This document shows positions 5,908-12,790 of a stretch of 24,563 nt of DNA, one piece after another. Positions within the stretch are counted from its first letter, which is position 1. Each line of letters begins with the position of its first letter. A program made the position numbers and the translations under genes. The notes beneath the pieces were generated by a model. It was not told the DNA's origin and did not search any database. It was given only the letters and a program-made list of their open reading frames with translations. Origin of the DNA: JBKHJZ01 sp046537875 (GTDB lineage Bacteria > Actinomycetota > Acidimicrobiia > Acidimicrobiales > VFJN01); NCBI GenBank assembly GCA_046537875.1, contig JBKHJZ010000033.1:1-24563 (forward strand), written 5' to 3'.

Positions 5908-7124
5908 GCGGCGACGAAGGGGTCGTAGGGGTGGTCGCTGAGGGGCATCCACCCGTCGTCGGTGATGGCCACGATGTCCTCCGAGCGGTAGCCCGCCGCA
6001 CCGTCGTCCCAGATGACCGGTTCCAGCACCAGCACCATGCCGGGCGCCATGACCAGCCCCTCGTCGAACGACTCGCCGAGGTCGGTGCCGATCATCGGCA
6101 TCTCGGCGCTGTCGGTCCCCACCCCGTGGGCCAGGTAGAAGTGCTCGATCCACGGCTTGGGTCCGCCCAATCCGCCCCCTGCGGCGGCGACCGCCGCCCG
6201 GGCCAGCTCGAGTCCCGACACGCCCGGCTTGCAGAGCGCGAGCACCGCGTCCATCACCGCCCGCCAGCGGTCGAACTGGGCCTGCTGGCGGGGGCTGGGG
6301 TGGGGATCGTCGCCCACGATCCACGTCCGGCCGAAGTCCGAGGCGTAGCCCCCCACGTGGATGCCGGTGTCGACCCAGACGACGTCACCCTCGTGCAGCA
6401 CCCGGGGTGCGCTGGGCGTGGGGAAGGCCACGTCACCGTGGACAGTCCAGGGACCCTCGGCCCGGGACCGCGGCATCACCTGCCAGATCGGATCGATCCC
6501 GTTCTGCTCGGCGCCCAGCTCCACCACGCGGCGGAGGAAGCGGGCGCTCAGGTCGGTCTGCGTGACGCCGGGCCGCAGCAGCGGCTGCACGTCGAACATG
6601 GCCTGCTCGTTGATGTGCTGGGCGGCACGGATGCATGCCAGCTCGTCGACGGTCTTGCGCAGCTTGGCCCGGCCCATGACGTTCGAGGCCGGCACGAGGT
6701 CGAAGCCGCCGAGCGCCCGCCCCAGCGGGTGGGGCACCTCGTCGCAGCCCAGCCGCGCACCGCCGGTGAACAACTCCCGCAGGAGGCCGGCCAGCGCGGC
6801 GGCGCCCTCGTCGAGGTCGGGCACCACGGCGGGGTGGAGGTTGCCGGCGGGCAGTTCGGGCGGGGCACCTTCCGGGTAGGGCGTGAACAGGTGTGGCGAC
6901 TCCGCCCCGGTGACCACCACGGCGACCGGGCGTAGCAGCGCCGCCCGCCCGCTGTCGCACCCAGGCGCCCCGGCGCCGGTGGCGTACGCGACCGCGCTGG
7001 TCCCGAGCAGCAGCAGCCCGTCGAGGCCCTGCGCCACCAGCTGCTCCTGGAGCTTGGCGTGGCGCTCCGCCCGCATGCGACCCCGGTCCGCCTCTGCCGG
7101 TACGGGCCTCCCGTCGACGGTCAT
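5904..7124 (-). CDS. M24-family metallohydrolase (Xaa-Pro peptidase-like), complete site
   Basis: A 406-residue M24 protein heading a minus-strand operon. An N-terminal domain (~20-150) precedes the catalytic domain (~160-406). All five dinuclear-metal ligands are visible: D252 and D263 (VWVDTGIHVGGYASDFGRTW), H333 (YLAHGVGTD), E368 (VLVLEPVIW) and E382 (YRSEDIVAIT). M24 enzymes split peptide bonds before proline or related C-N bonds (creatine, ectoine derivatives). Pairing with a P450 argues for a specialised small-molecule role rather than general peptide turnover, though this is inference. The start is ATG 7124 after an AGGGGG ribosome site; a -10-like TAACAT lies ~37 bases upstream. Confidence 0.9.
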   Translation of the reverse strand: MTVDGRPVPAEADRGRMRAERHAKLQEQLVAQGLDGLLLLGTSAVAYATGAGAPGCDSGRAALLRPVAVVVTGAESPHLFTPYPEGAPPELPAGNLHPAVVPDLDEGAAALAGLLRELFTGGARLGCDEVPHPLGRALGGFDLVPASNVMGRAKLRKTVDELACIRAAQHINEQAMFDVQPLLRPGVTQTDLSARFLRRVVELGAEQNGIDPIWQVMPRSRAEGPWTVHGDVAFPTPSAPRVLHEGDVVWVDTGIHVGGYASDFGRTWIVGDDPHPSPRQQAQFDRWRAVMDAVLALCKPGVSGLELARAAVAAAGGGLGGPKPWIEHFYLAHGVGTDSAEMPMIGTDLGESFDEGLVMAPGMVLVLEPVIWDDGAAGYRSEDIVAITDDGWMPLSDHPYDPFVAA

Positions 7125-7161
7125 GGTCCCCCTGCGTCCGCTCGGCCGCTTGCTGACGCCA

Positions 7162-7167
7162 ATGTTA
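7162..7167 (-). promoter_or_regulatory. Candidate -10 of the M24-M24-P450 operon
   Basis: On the minus strand the intergenic sequence contains TAACAT (TANNNT class), 37 bases before the ATG at 7124, with AGGGGG as ribosome site in the leader. No good -35 is seen, which is common in actinobacteria. It overlaps the divergent SDR promoter region. Confidence 0.4.
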
Positions 7168-7184
7168 GATCACCGGCCCGGTAC

Positions 7185-7190
7185 TACCGT
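7185..7190 (+). promoter_or_regulatory. Candidate -10 for a leaderless SDR transcript
   Basis: TACCGT (TANNNT class) ends 7 bases before the GTG start at 7198, so transcription would begin at or next to the start codon. No ribosome site precedes that GTG, consistent with a leaderless mRNA. Confidence 0.45.
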
Positions 7191-7197
7191 TCCGGCC

Positions 7198-7989
7198 GTG
7201 GACCTGGGACTCGCGCACCGCGCCGCGATCGTCACCGGCGCTAGCCGGGGCATCGGCCGGCACGTGGCGCTCGGCCTGGCCGCCGAGGGCTGCCGGGTGC
7301 TGCTCTGCGCCCGCGACCGCTCGGCCCTCGCCGCCGTGGAGGCGGAGATCGCGGAGGCCGGCGGATCGGCGCTGTCGATGGCGGTCGACGTGACCGACGT
7401 GGGTGCGGCGGACGCCATCGTCGTCGAGTGCCAGCGGGCCTTCGGGCGGCTCGACGTGCTGGTGAACAACGCCGGTGCCGCCGCCGCCAAGCCGCTGATG
7501 TCGCTCACCTCCACCGACTGGCAGTCGGGGCTGGAGGTGAACTTCCTCTCCGCCGCCCGCCTCTCGGTGGCGTGCGCGCCGGTGATGCAGTCCGCCGGTT
7601 GGGGCCGGATGGTGCACGTCGCCTCGGTGAGCGGCCGGGAGCCCGACCCCCTCTTCGCCCCCTACTCGGCGGCCAAGGCCGCGCTGCTCAACCTGTCGAC
7701 GGCGCTGTCGCGTGCCCTCGCGACCGACGGCGTCCTCTCCAGCTGCGTCGTGCCCGGGGTGACGATCACCGAGCTGGTGGAGGCCAACGCGCTCGCCAGC
7801 GCCGACCGGACGGGCACGACCGTCGACGAGGTGATGGCCCGCATGCTGGCCAAGCACGGCGTGGCCGCCGGCCGCTTCGGCTCGCCCGAGGAGGTGGCCG
7901 CCGCCGTCGTGTTCCTGGCCAGCGAGCAGGCGGGCTGGATCACCGGCGCCACGCTCGAGGTCGACGGCGGCACCCTCCGATCGGTCTGA
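7198..7989 (+). CDS. Short-chain dehydrogenase/reductase (FabG-like)
   Basis: A 263-residue classical SDR, NAD(P)-dependent. The Rossmann motif is TGASRGIG (~residues 17-24), the NNAG motif is in VLVNNAG, the catalytic Ser is in HVASVSG, and the YxxxK pair is in YSAAK. The C-terminus ends with the common EVDGGT pattern. It would oxidise or reduce a hydroxyl/keto group, plausibly a 3-hydroxyacyl intermediate given the neighbouring CoA ligases and MaoC-like gene. GTG 7198 was chosen because it gives the normal short N-terminus and follows a -10 at leaderless distance; an in-frame ATG at 7162 would add 12 residues and overlaps the opposing promoter. It is divergent from the M24 operon and convergent with the next gene. 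Confidence 0.9.
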   Translation: MDLGLAHRAAIVTGASRGIGRHVALGLAAEGCRVLLCARDRSALAAVEAEIAEAGGSALSMAVDVTDVGAADAIVVECQRAFGRLDVLVNNAGAAAAKPLMSLTSTDWQSGLEVNFLSAARLSVACAPVMQSAGWGRMVHVASVSGREPDPLFAPYSAAKAALLNLSTALSRALATDGVLSSCVVPGVTITELVEANALASADRTGTTVDEVMARMLAKHGVAAGRFGSPEEVAAAVVFLASEQAGWITGATLEVDGGTLRSV

Positions 7990-8055
7990 GCGTCGCACCC
8001 GCTCGCCGACCCCGAACGATGCTGCAGGGCGTCACACCGGTCGCCGGGCGCCCGC

Positions 8056-9537
8056 TCACACAAGATCGGCGAGCTGCGTGCGGACGATCTTCCCCATGGC
8101 GTTGCGGGGTAGGGCGTCCACCTCCACGAACCGCTCGGGCACCTTGTACCTGGCGAGGTTGGCCAGGCAGTGCTGCCGGAGCCCGGCCTCGTCGACGGTC
8201 GCCCCCGGCGCCGGCTCGACCACCGCCACCACGCGCTCGCCCAGGCGCTCGTCCGGAACCCCGACGACGGCGACTCCCCCGATCTCGGGGCGACCGGTGA
8301 GCACCCGTTCCACCTCGGCCGGGTAGACGTTGGCCCCGCCGCGCACGATCAACAGGTTCTTCCGGTCGCGGACGTGGAGGAAGCCGGCCTCGTCGAGGAA
8401 GCCCAGGTCGCCGGTGTGGAGCTCGCCACCCGCAAGCGCCTCGGACGTGGCCTCCGGCCGCCCGTGGTAGCCGAGCATGAGGCGGTAGCGGTCGTCGGCG
8501 GGCGCCACGCAGATCTCCCCGGTCTCCCCCGCCGGCACGGTGTCCCCGCCCGGGCCCGCGATGCGCACCGACAGGTGGGGCAGCGGCCGGCCGGAGGCAC
8601 CGTCGACGTGGGGACCGCCGCTGGGGTCGATCGACACCACCGTGGGGGCCTCGCTCAGGCCGTACGTGGCCAGCACCGGCTGGCCGAACTTGGCCTCGAA
8701 GGCGGCGCGGATGGGCTCCGGGCAGTCGGCGCCGCCGGTCCACACCTCGGTGAGCGATGCCAGGTCACCCGGCGCCACCGCGTCCGACCGCGCCAGGTCG
8801 TGCAGCAGCGCCGGCGGCCCGTTCCAGGTGGTCACCCGCTCGGCGCGGATCCACCCGGCCACGCCCTCGGCGTCGATGCGGTCCATCACGATCGAGGTCC
8901 CGCCCGCCTGGGAGACCAGCAGCGTGGTGAGCACGGCCATGTTGAGGATCGTGAACGGGAAGCAGTCGCCCTTGCGGAGCGAGGCGTCGTACCCCCGGCT
9001 CTCCACCAGCACCGATCCGGGCACGAGCAGGTTGTGCTGGCTGTGCACCGCGCCCTTCGGGCGGCCGGAGGTGCCGCTCGTGTAGGCGATGCCGGCGGGC
9101 GCGTGCGGGTCGACGTCCACCCCGATCGGCCCGCCGGCCGCGGCCCCGACGGCCGCCCGCCAGCCGTCGAGGCCGATCACCGGTACGCCCGGAGCGTCGA
9201 TGTCGTCGTCGCAGAGGAGCAGCGTCGCCCCGCAGTCCTCGAGGAGCCAGCGCTTCTCCGGCGGGGCCAGCACGCGGTTGATCCCCACCCACACCGCGCC
9301 CAGCCGCATGGCCCCGTGGAAGGCCACCACCACGTCGACGTCGTTGGGCAGCGACGCGGCCACCCGGTCCCCCGGGGACACGCCCAGGTCGCGCAGGGCG
9401 TGCGCCGCCCGCCCGGCGAGGTGGTCGAGCTCGGCGTAGGAGAGGCGCCCGCTGCGGGTGACCAGCGCCTCCCGGTCGGGGTCGGCGGCCAGCACCGGGT
9501 CGAGCACGCGGGCCACCGACGCGGGCACGGACGTCAT
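8056..9537 (-). CDS. AMP-forming acyl-CoA synthetase (FadD-like ligase 1)
   Basis: A 493-residue ANL-superfamily ligase that activates a carboxylic acid with ATP to an acyl-AMP and then to a CoA thioester. Seen motifs are the P-loop YTSGTSGRPKG (152-162), YGLSEAPT (292-299), GELHTGDLGFLDEAG (371-385), the hinge DRKNLLIVRGGANVYPAEVE (391-410) and catalytic Lys483 in RNAMGKIVR. The domains are complete and the length is typical. The start is ATG 9537; a TAGCGT -10 box ends 8 bases before it and no ribosome site is present, suggesting a leaderless message. It is transcribed alone, divergent from the 63-residue protein/ligase 2 operon. The acid substrate cannot be deduced. Confidence 0.93.
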   Translation of the reverse strand: MTSVPASVARVLDPVLAADPDREALVTRSGRLSYAELDHLAGRAAHALRDLGVSPGDRVAASLPNDVDVVVAFHGAMRLGAVWVGINRVLAPPEKRWLLEDCGATLLLCDDDIDAPGVPVIGLDGWRAAVGAAAGGPIGVDVDPHAPAGIAYTSGTSGRPKGAVHSQHNLLVPGSVLVESRGYDASLRKGDCFPFTILNMAVLTTLLVSQAGGTSIVMDRIDAEGVAGWIRAERVTTWNGPPALLHDLARSDAVAPGDLASLTEVWTGGADCPEPIRAAFEAKFGQPVLATYGLSEAPTVVSIDPSGGPHVDGASGRPLPHLSVRIAGPGGDTVPAGETGEICVAPADDRYRLMLGYHGRPEATSEALAGGELHTGDLGFLDEAGFLHVRDRKNLLIVRGGANVYPAEVERVLTGRPEIGGVAVVGVPDERLGERVVAVVEPAPGATVDEAGLRQHCLANLARYKVPERFVEVDALPRNAMGKIVRTQLADLV

Positions 9538-9545
9538 GACCAGCG

Positions 9546-9576
9546 ACGCTACCCCGCCGACTAACGTCCATGTCAG
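9546..9576 (-). promoter_or_regulatory. Candidate leaderless promoter of ligase 1
   Basis: On the minus strand CTGACA (9576-9571) and TAGCGT (9551-9546) form a -35/-10 pair with a 19-base spacer. The -10 ends 8 bases before the ATG at 9537, placing the transcript start at the start codon. It overlaps the divergent promoter for the plus-strand operon. Confidence 0.45.
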
Positions 9577-9589
9577 GTAGGAGGAGCAC
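9562..9589 (+). promoter_or_regulatory. -10 box and strong ribosome site of the ligase 2 operon
   Basis: TAACGT (9562-9567) is a TANNNT -10 candidate. GGTAGGAGGAGC (9577-9588) is an unusually strong ribosome binding site just ahead of ATG 9592. This fixes the start of the small protein and shows that it is really translated as the first gene of the operon. Confidence 0.5.
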
Positions 9590-9591
9590 GC

Positions 9592-9783
9592 ATGGACTTC
9601 GACCTCGGCCGGGCCCGGACCCACCACGGCGACCTCGTCGCCATGGTGCAATCGGCGCTGCGCCTGCCCTGGAGCGCCGAGCGCACCGTCGCCGAGCTGG
9701 CCGCCATCCAGCGCGACGGCTTCGAGGGCCTGTTCCCGCACGGCGCCCACCTCGGGCACGCCGCCGAGCGGGACGCGTCGTGA
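9592..9783 (+). CDS. Small hypothetical protein (63 aa) heading the ligase 2 operon
   Basis: A 63-residue protein beginning MDFDLGRARTHHGDLVAM. No family recognised. It is acidic/His-containing with two predicted helices (residues ~11-25 and ~29-43) and a Gly/His tail (FPHGAHLGHAAERDAS). Evidence that it is real: a near-perfect ribosome site (AGGAGG) at the right distance, G/C in all but one third codon position, and a GTGA overlap (9780-9783) that couples its stop to the ligase start. It may be a small partner or regulator of the ligase, or a vestigial domain; its function is unknown. Confidence 0.7.
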   Translation: MDFDLGRARTHHGDLVAMVQSALRLPWSAERTVAELAAIQRDGFEGLFPHGAHLGHAAERDAS

Positions 9784-11426
9784 CCACGTTCGAGGGCCCG
9801 CCGCTCGAGGGCTTCCCCGGCATCGGCGCCCTCACGATGGGCGCGTTCCTCGGCGAGGTCACCGGACGGTGCGCCGGCAGCGAGGCGCTGGTGCTCGACG
9901 ACCCGCTCCGCGGCGGCGAGACCGTCCGCTGGACCTATGCCGACCTCCGGTCGGAGGCGCGCCGCATCGGGCGGGCGCTCGTCGCGCTCGGCGTCGACGT
10001 CGGCGATCCGGTCGGGGTGCTCATGGGCAACCGACCGGAGGCGGTGGCGTCGCTGTTCGGCGCCGCGATGGCCGGGGCCGTCGCCGTGCCGATGTCGACC
10101 TTCGCCCCCCGGCCCGAGCTCGCCCACATGCTCGAGGCCGCCGGGGTCACCGTCGCCCTCACCCAGACGCGCCTGCGAGCCCGGCGCTTCGGGGACGACG
10201 TCGCGGCGCTGCGGCCGGCCCTTCCCGGGCTCCGCCACGTCGCCGTGCTCGGCGAGCGGTCGTGGGACCGCCTGGTGTCGGGCGCCGCTGCGGTGCCGGA
10301 CACCGCGCTCGACGACCGGATCGCCGCCACCCGACCCGACGACCCGGCGCTGGTGATCTTCAGCTCCGGCACCACCAGCGCGCCGAAGGGGATGCTCCAC
10401 GGGCACCGCGCGCCCACGCTGCAGTTCTGGGTGCAGGCCCGGATCTTCGGCCGGCACGAGCGCACCCGCATGTGGTCGGCGCTCCCGCTGTTCTGGACGG
10501 CCGGGTTCAACACGGCCATGGGGTCGACCCTCGCCGCCGGAGGCTGCTGGGTGATGCAGGAGATGTTCGAACCGGGCGAGGCCCTGGCGCTCATGAGCCG
10601 GGAGCGGGTCACCGAGCCGTACACGCTCCCCCACCAGACCGCGGCCCTGGCCGAGCACCCCGACTGGCCGACCACCGACCTGTCGTCGCTGACCTGTGTG
10701 TTCGGCAAGTCGGCGTTCGCCCGCCACCCGAGCGTGCAGGGCGACACCGGCTGGATCATGCCCGTGGGCTACGGGCTGTCGGAGACGTGCGCGTTCGTGT
10801 GCGCACACCCCTCGGACACACCCCGCGAGGTCGCCAGGCGAAGCATGGGCCGGCTGCTGCCCGGCACCCGGCTCCGGGTCGTCGATTTCGACACCGGCCG
10901 GGTGCTCGGCGTGGGCGAGGAGGGCGAGCTGGCGGTCACGGGAGCGACGCTCATGCAGCGCTACCTCGGCAGGTCGCCCGAGGACTGCTTCGACGCCGAC
11001 GGCTTCCTCCACACCGGCGACGCCGGCCACGTCGACGCCGAGGGGTACGTCCACTTCTCGGGCCGGCGCACCGAGATGATCAAGACCGGCGGCGCCAACG
11101 TGTCGCCCGCAGAGCTGGAGGTGCAGCTGCGCGGCTGCCCGCCGGTGAAGCTCAGCCGGGTGATCGGGGTGCCCGACCCCGGGCTCGACCAGGTCGTCGT
11201 CGCCTGCGTCGTCCTCAAGGACGGCGCCGAGGCCACCGCCGACGACATCCGGTCGTTCCTCCGGGAGCGGGTCGCCGCCTACAAGGTGCCCAGGCACGTC
11301 CTGTTCTTCGACGACGGCGAGATCCCCATGACCGGGAGCGACACCAAGGTCCGCGACGATGCGCTCCTCGCGCTCGTCCACGACCGGCTCGCCACCCCGG
11401 CCTCGACCCAGGCCGGAGAGCGATGA
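9780..11426 (+). CDS. AMP-forming acyl-CoA synthetase (ligase 2)
   Basis: A 548-residue ANL-superfamily ligase with GTG start overlapping the upstream stop by 4 bases (GTGA). Motifs: P-loop FSSGTTSAPKGMLHGHR (194-210), YGLSETCA, GFLHTGDAGHVDAEGYVHF, the hinge SGRRTEMIKTGGANVSPAELE, and a C-terminal Lys (K523) in MTGSDTKVRDD. The usual GK motif is spaced by an extra residue (TGSDTK instead of TGSGK), so the catalytic Lys position deserves checking. It would make an acyl-CoA, probably for the MaoC-like protein encoded next. The stop lies inside ATGA, the start of a 13-codon relay ORF. It is a distinct paralogue of ligase 1 (8056-9537), not a recent duplicate. Confidence 0.93.
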   Translation: MTTFEGPPLEGFPGIGALTMGAFLGEVTGRCAGSEALVLDDPLRGGETVRWTYADLRSEARRIGRALVALGVDVGDPVGVLMGNRPEAVASLFGAAMAGAVAVPMSTFAPRPELAHMLEAAGVTVALTQTRLRARRFGDDVAALRPALPGLRHVAVLGERSWDRLVSGAAAVPDTALDDRIAATRPDDPALVIFSSGTTSAPKGMLHGHRAPTLQFWVQARIFGRHERTRMWSALPLFWTAGFNTAMGSTLAAGGCWVMQEMFEPGEALALMSRERVTEPYTLPHQTAALAEHPDWPTTDLSSLTCVFGKSAFARHPSVQGDTGWIMPVGYGLSETCAFVCAHPSDTPREVARRSMGRLLPGTRLRVVDFDTGRVLGVGEEGELAVTGATLMQRYLGRSPEDCFDADGFLHTGDAGHVDAEGYVHFSGRRTEMIKTGGANVSPAELEVQLRGCPPVKLSRVIGVPDPGLDQVVVACVVLKDGAEATADDIRSFLRERVAAYKVPRHVLFFDDGEIPMTGSDTKVRDDALLALVHDRLATPASTQAGER

Positions 11427-11473
11427 CCACCACCCCGGTTCCGACCACGAACGGAGAGCGATGACCACCACCC
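11414..11473. repeat. 22-bp tandem direct repeat duplicating the gene-junction start signal
   Basis: A 22-bp sequence (ribosome site GGAGAG, an ATGA start/stop and four further codons) is present at 11414-11435 and exactly repeated at 11452-11473, offset 38 bp. The first copy contains the ligase 2 stop, the second the MaoC-like start. Because 38 is not a multiple of three, the two ATGs are in different frames. This is a small duplication of the translational-coupling site. Confidence 0.85.
11423..11464 (+). CDS. 13-codon relay ORF between ligase 2 and the MaoC-like gene
   Basis: It reads MTTTPVPTTNGER and stops. Its ATG overlaps the ligase stop (ATGA, 11423-11426) and its TGA overlaps the next gene's ATG (ATGA, 11461-11464), each preceded by GGAGAG. 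Ribosomes ending the ligase could thus restart here and then again at the MaoC-like gene. It arose from the 38-bp duplication; the peptide itself is probably without function. Confidence 0.4.
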   Translation: MTTTPVPTTNGER

Positions 11474-12657
11474 GTGCCCACGCCACCGGGGACACCACCT
11501 CGCTGGACGTCTCCGACCTCGACCAGTACATGGGCGTGCCCATGCAGCCCGGCGAGCTCAAGGAGCCGGTCGCCGTCAACGACATCCGCCGGTGGGCGCA
11601 GGCGATGCACTACCCGAACCCGCTGCACTACGACGAGGTGTGGGCGGCCGAGAGCCGCTTCGGATCGATCGTGGCACCGCAGTCGTTCACGGTGGCCTGC
11701 GACACGAGCCACGGGGCGGCGCCGGCGCAGGTCGGCCGGATCCCGGACTCGCACCTCATCTTCGGCGGCGACGACTGGTGGTTCTTCGGTCCCCGGGTGT
11801 GGCCGGGCGACAAGCTGGTCTGCCACCGGATGCCCTACGACTACCGGGTGACCGAGACGAAGTTCGCCGGTCCGACGTGCTTCCAGCGGGGCGACACCCT
11901 CTACATCAACCAGCGGGGCGAGCGCGTGGCCCTGCAGCGGTCGACGTCCATCCGCTACCGGGTGCTGACGGCCAAGGAGAGGAAGCTGTTCTCCGGGGCG
12001 AGCGAGCCGGAGTGGACCGACGAGCAGCTCGCCGAGCTGGAGGAGCGCAAGCTCCGGTTCATCGACCAGATCCGGGAGCTCGGGCACGGCACGCGCCCGT
12101 TCGCCGGGGTGGCGGTGGGCGACCGCCTGGTCCCCAACGTGTTGGGGCCGCACAGCCTGGCCAGCTTCACCACCGAGTGGCGGGCCTTCCCGATGACCAC
12201 CTGGGGCGCCACCGCCAAGGGACCCACCACGGTGCGGGCCGAGAAGCTCGGGTACACCCCGGAGATGGCCGGGTTCGAGGGCGACCGCCGGATGGAACGG
12301 CTCAACCCCGAGCTCACGGACGGTGCGTACCATGGCCCCTCCCGCGGCCACCTGCAGCCGCGCTGGGCGAACCACGTCGGGATGCCGCGGGGGTACGGCT
12401 ACGGGGCGTCGATGGGCGCCTGGATCCTCGACTACGTGGCGGCCTGGGCCGGCGAGTGGGGCGCGATCACCCATTCGTCGGCGCAGTACCGCAGCCCCGC
12501 CTTCACCGGCGACGTCACGTTCGTCACCGGCGAGGTGGTCGACAGCCGGGTGGAGCGCACCCGCCGCCACATCGCCGTCGTGCGGGTCGAGCTGCGGAAC
12601 CAGGACGACGCGCTCATGGCCGACGCCACCGTCGAGGTGGAGCTCCCCGTCGAGTGA
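11461..12657 (+). CDS. MaoC-like double-hotdog protein (dehydratase/hydratase family)
   Basis: A 398-residue protein with two hotdog-like halves (about residues 20-170 and 250-398). The first half has NDIRRWAQAMHYPNPLHYDE (40-59), the MaoC/FAS1-dehydratase signature region. The Asp normally two residues before Asn-Pro in the hydratase-2 motif (DxNPxH) is Tyr51 here, while His56 remains. The second half has RGYGYGASMGAWILDY and a typical hotdog strand ending (DVTFVTGEVVDS). Members hydrate enoyl-CoA or dehydrate hydroxyacyl-CoA; with the ligase upstream this suggests a short CoA-thioester pathway. The start is ATG 11461 with GGAGAG at 11453-11458. Catalytic competence is uncertain because of the Tyr. 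Confidence 0.82.
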   Translation: MTTTRAHATGDTTSLDVSDLDQYMGVPMQPGELKEPVAVNDIRRWAQAMHYPNPLHYDEVWAAESRFGSIVAPQSFTVACDTSHGAAPAQVGRIPDSHLIFGGDDWWFFGPRVWPGDKLVCHRMPYDYRVTETKFAGPTCFQRGDTLYINQRGERVALQRSTSIRYRVLTAKERKLFSGASEPEWTDEQLAELEERKLRFIDQIRELGHGTRPFAGVAVGDRLVPNVLGPHSLASFTTEWRAFPMTTWGATAKGPTTVRAEKLGYTPEMAGFEGDRRMERLNPELTDGAYHGPSRGHLQPRWANHVGMPRGYGYGASMGAWILDYVAAWAGEWGAITHSSAQYRSPAFTGDVTFVTGEVVDSRVERTRRHIAVVRVELRNQDDALMADATVEVELPVE

Positions 12658-12743
12658 GAGGCCGAGCGAACGGGGATGGAGTGGACGCCGAACCGTGCGG
12701 GATCGGCAGCGTTGGCCACGCCCCGACAGCGGGGCCGCCCGAG

Positions 12744-12759
12744 CGGACGTTCCTGTCCG
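12744..12759. promoter_or_regulatory. Inverted repeat upstream of the 2-hydroxyacid dehydrogenase
   Basis: CGGAC (12744-12748), six bases, GTCCG (12755-12759) lies 31 bases before the ATG at 12791, in the 133-base gap after the MaoC-like gene. It could be an operator half-site pair for the dehydrogenase-aldolase pair. No clear -10 was found. Confidence 0.3.
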
Positions 12760-12790
12760 ACGCGCCCGCTGATTCTGCGACCATGACCCG

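Noticed and set aside
8045..8054. CGGGCGCCCG palindrome between SDR and ligase 1 as a terminator
   Set aside because: A 10-bp GC-only palindrome is likely by chance at this composition, and no longer stem or T-run is present.
9573..11585. 670-codon frame on the minus strand
   Set aside because: It lies opposite ligase 2 with low-complexity composition and no motif; ligase 2 has complete catalytic motifs and a strong upstream ribosome site.
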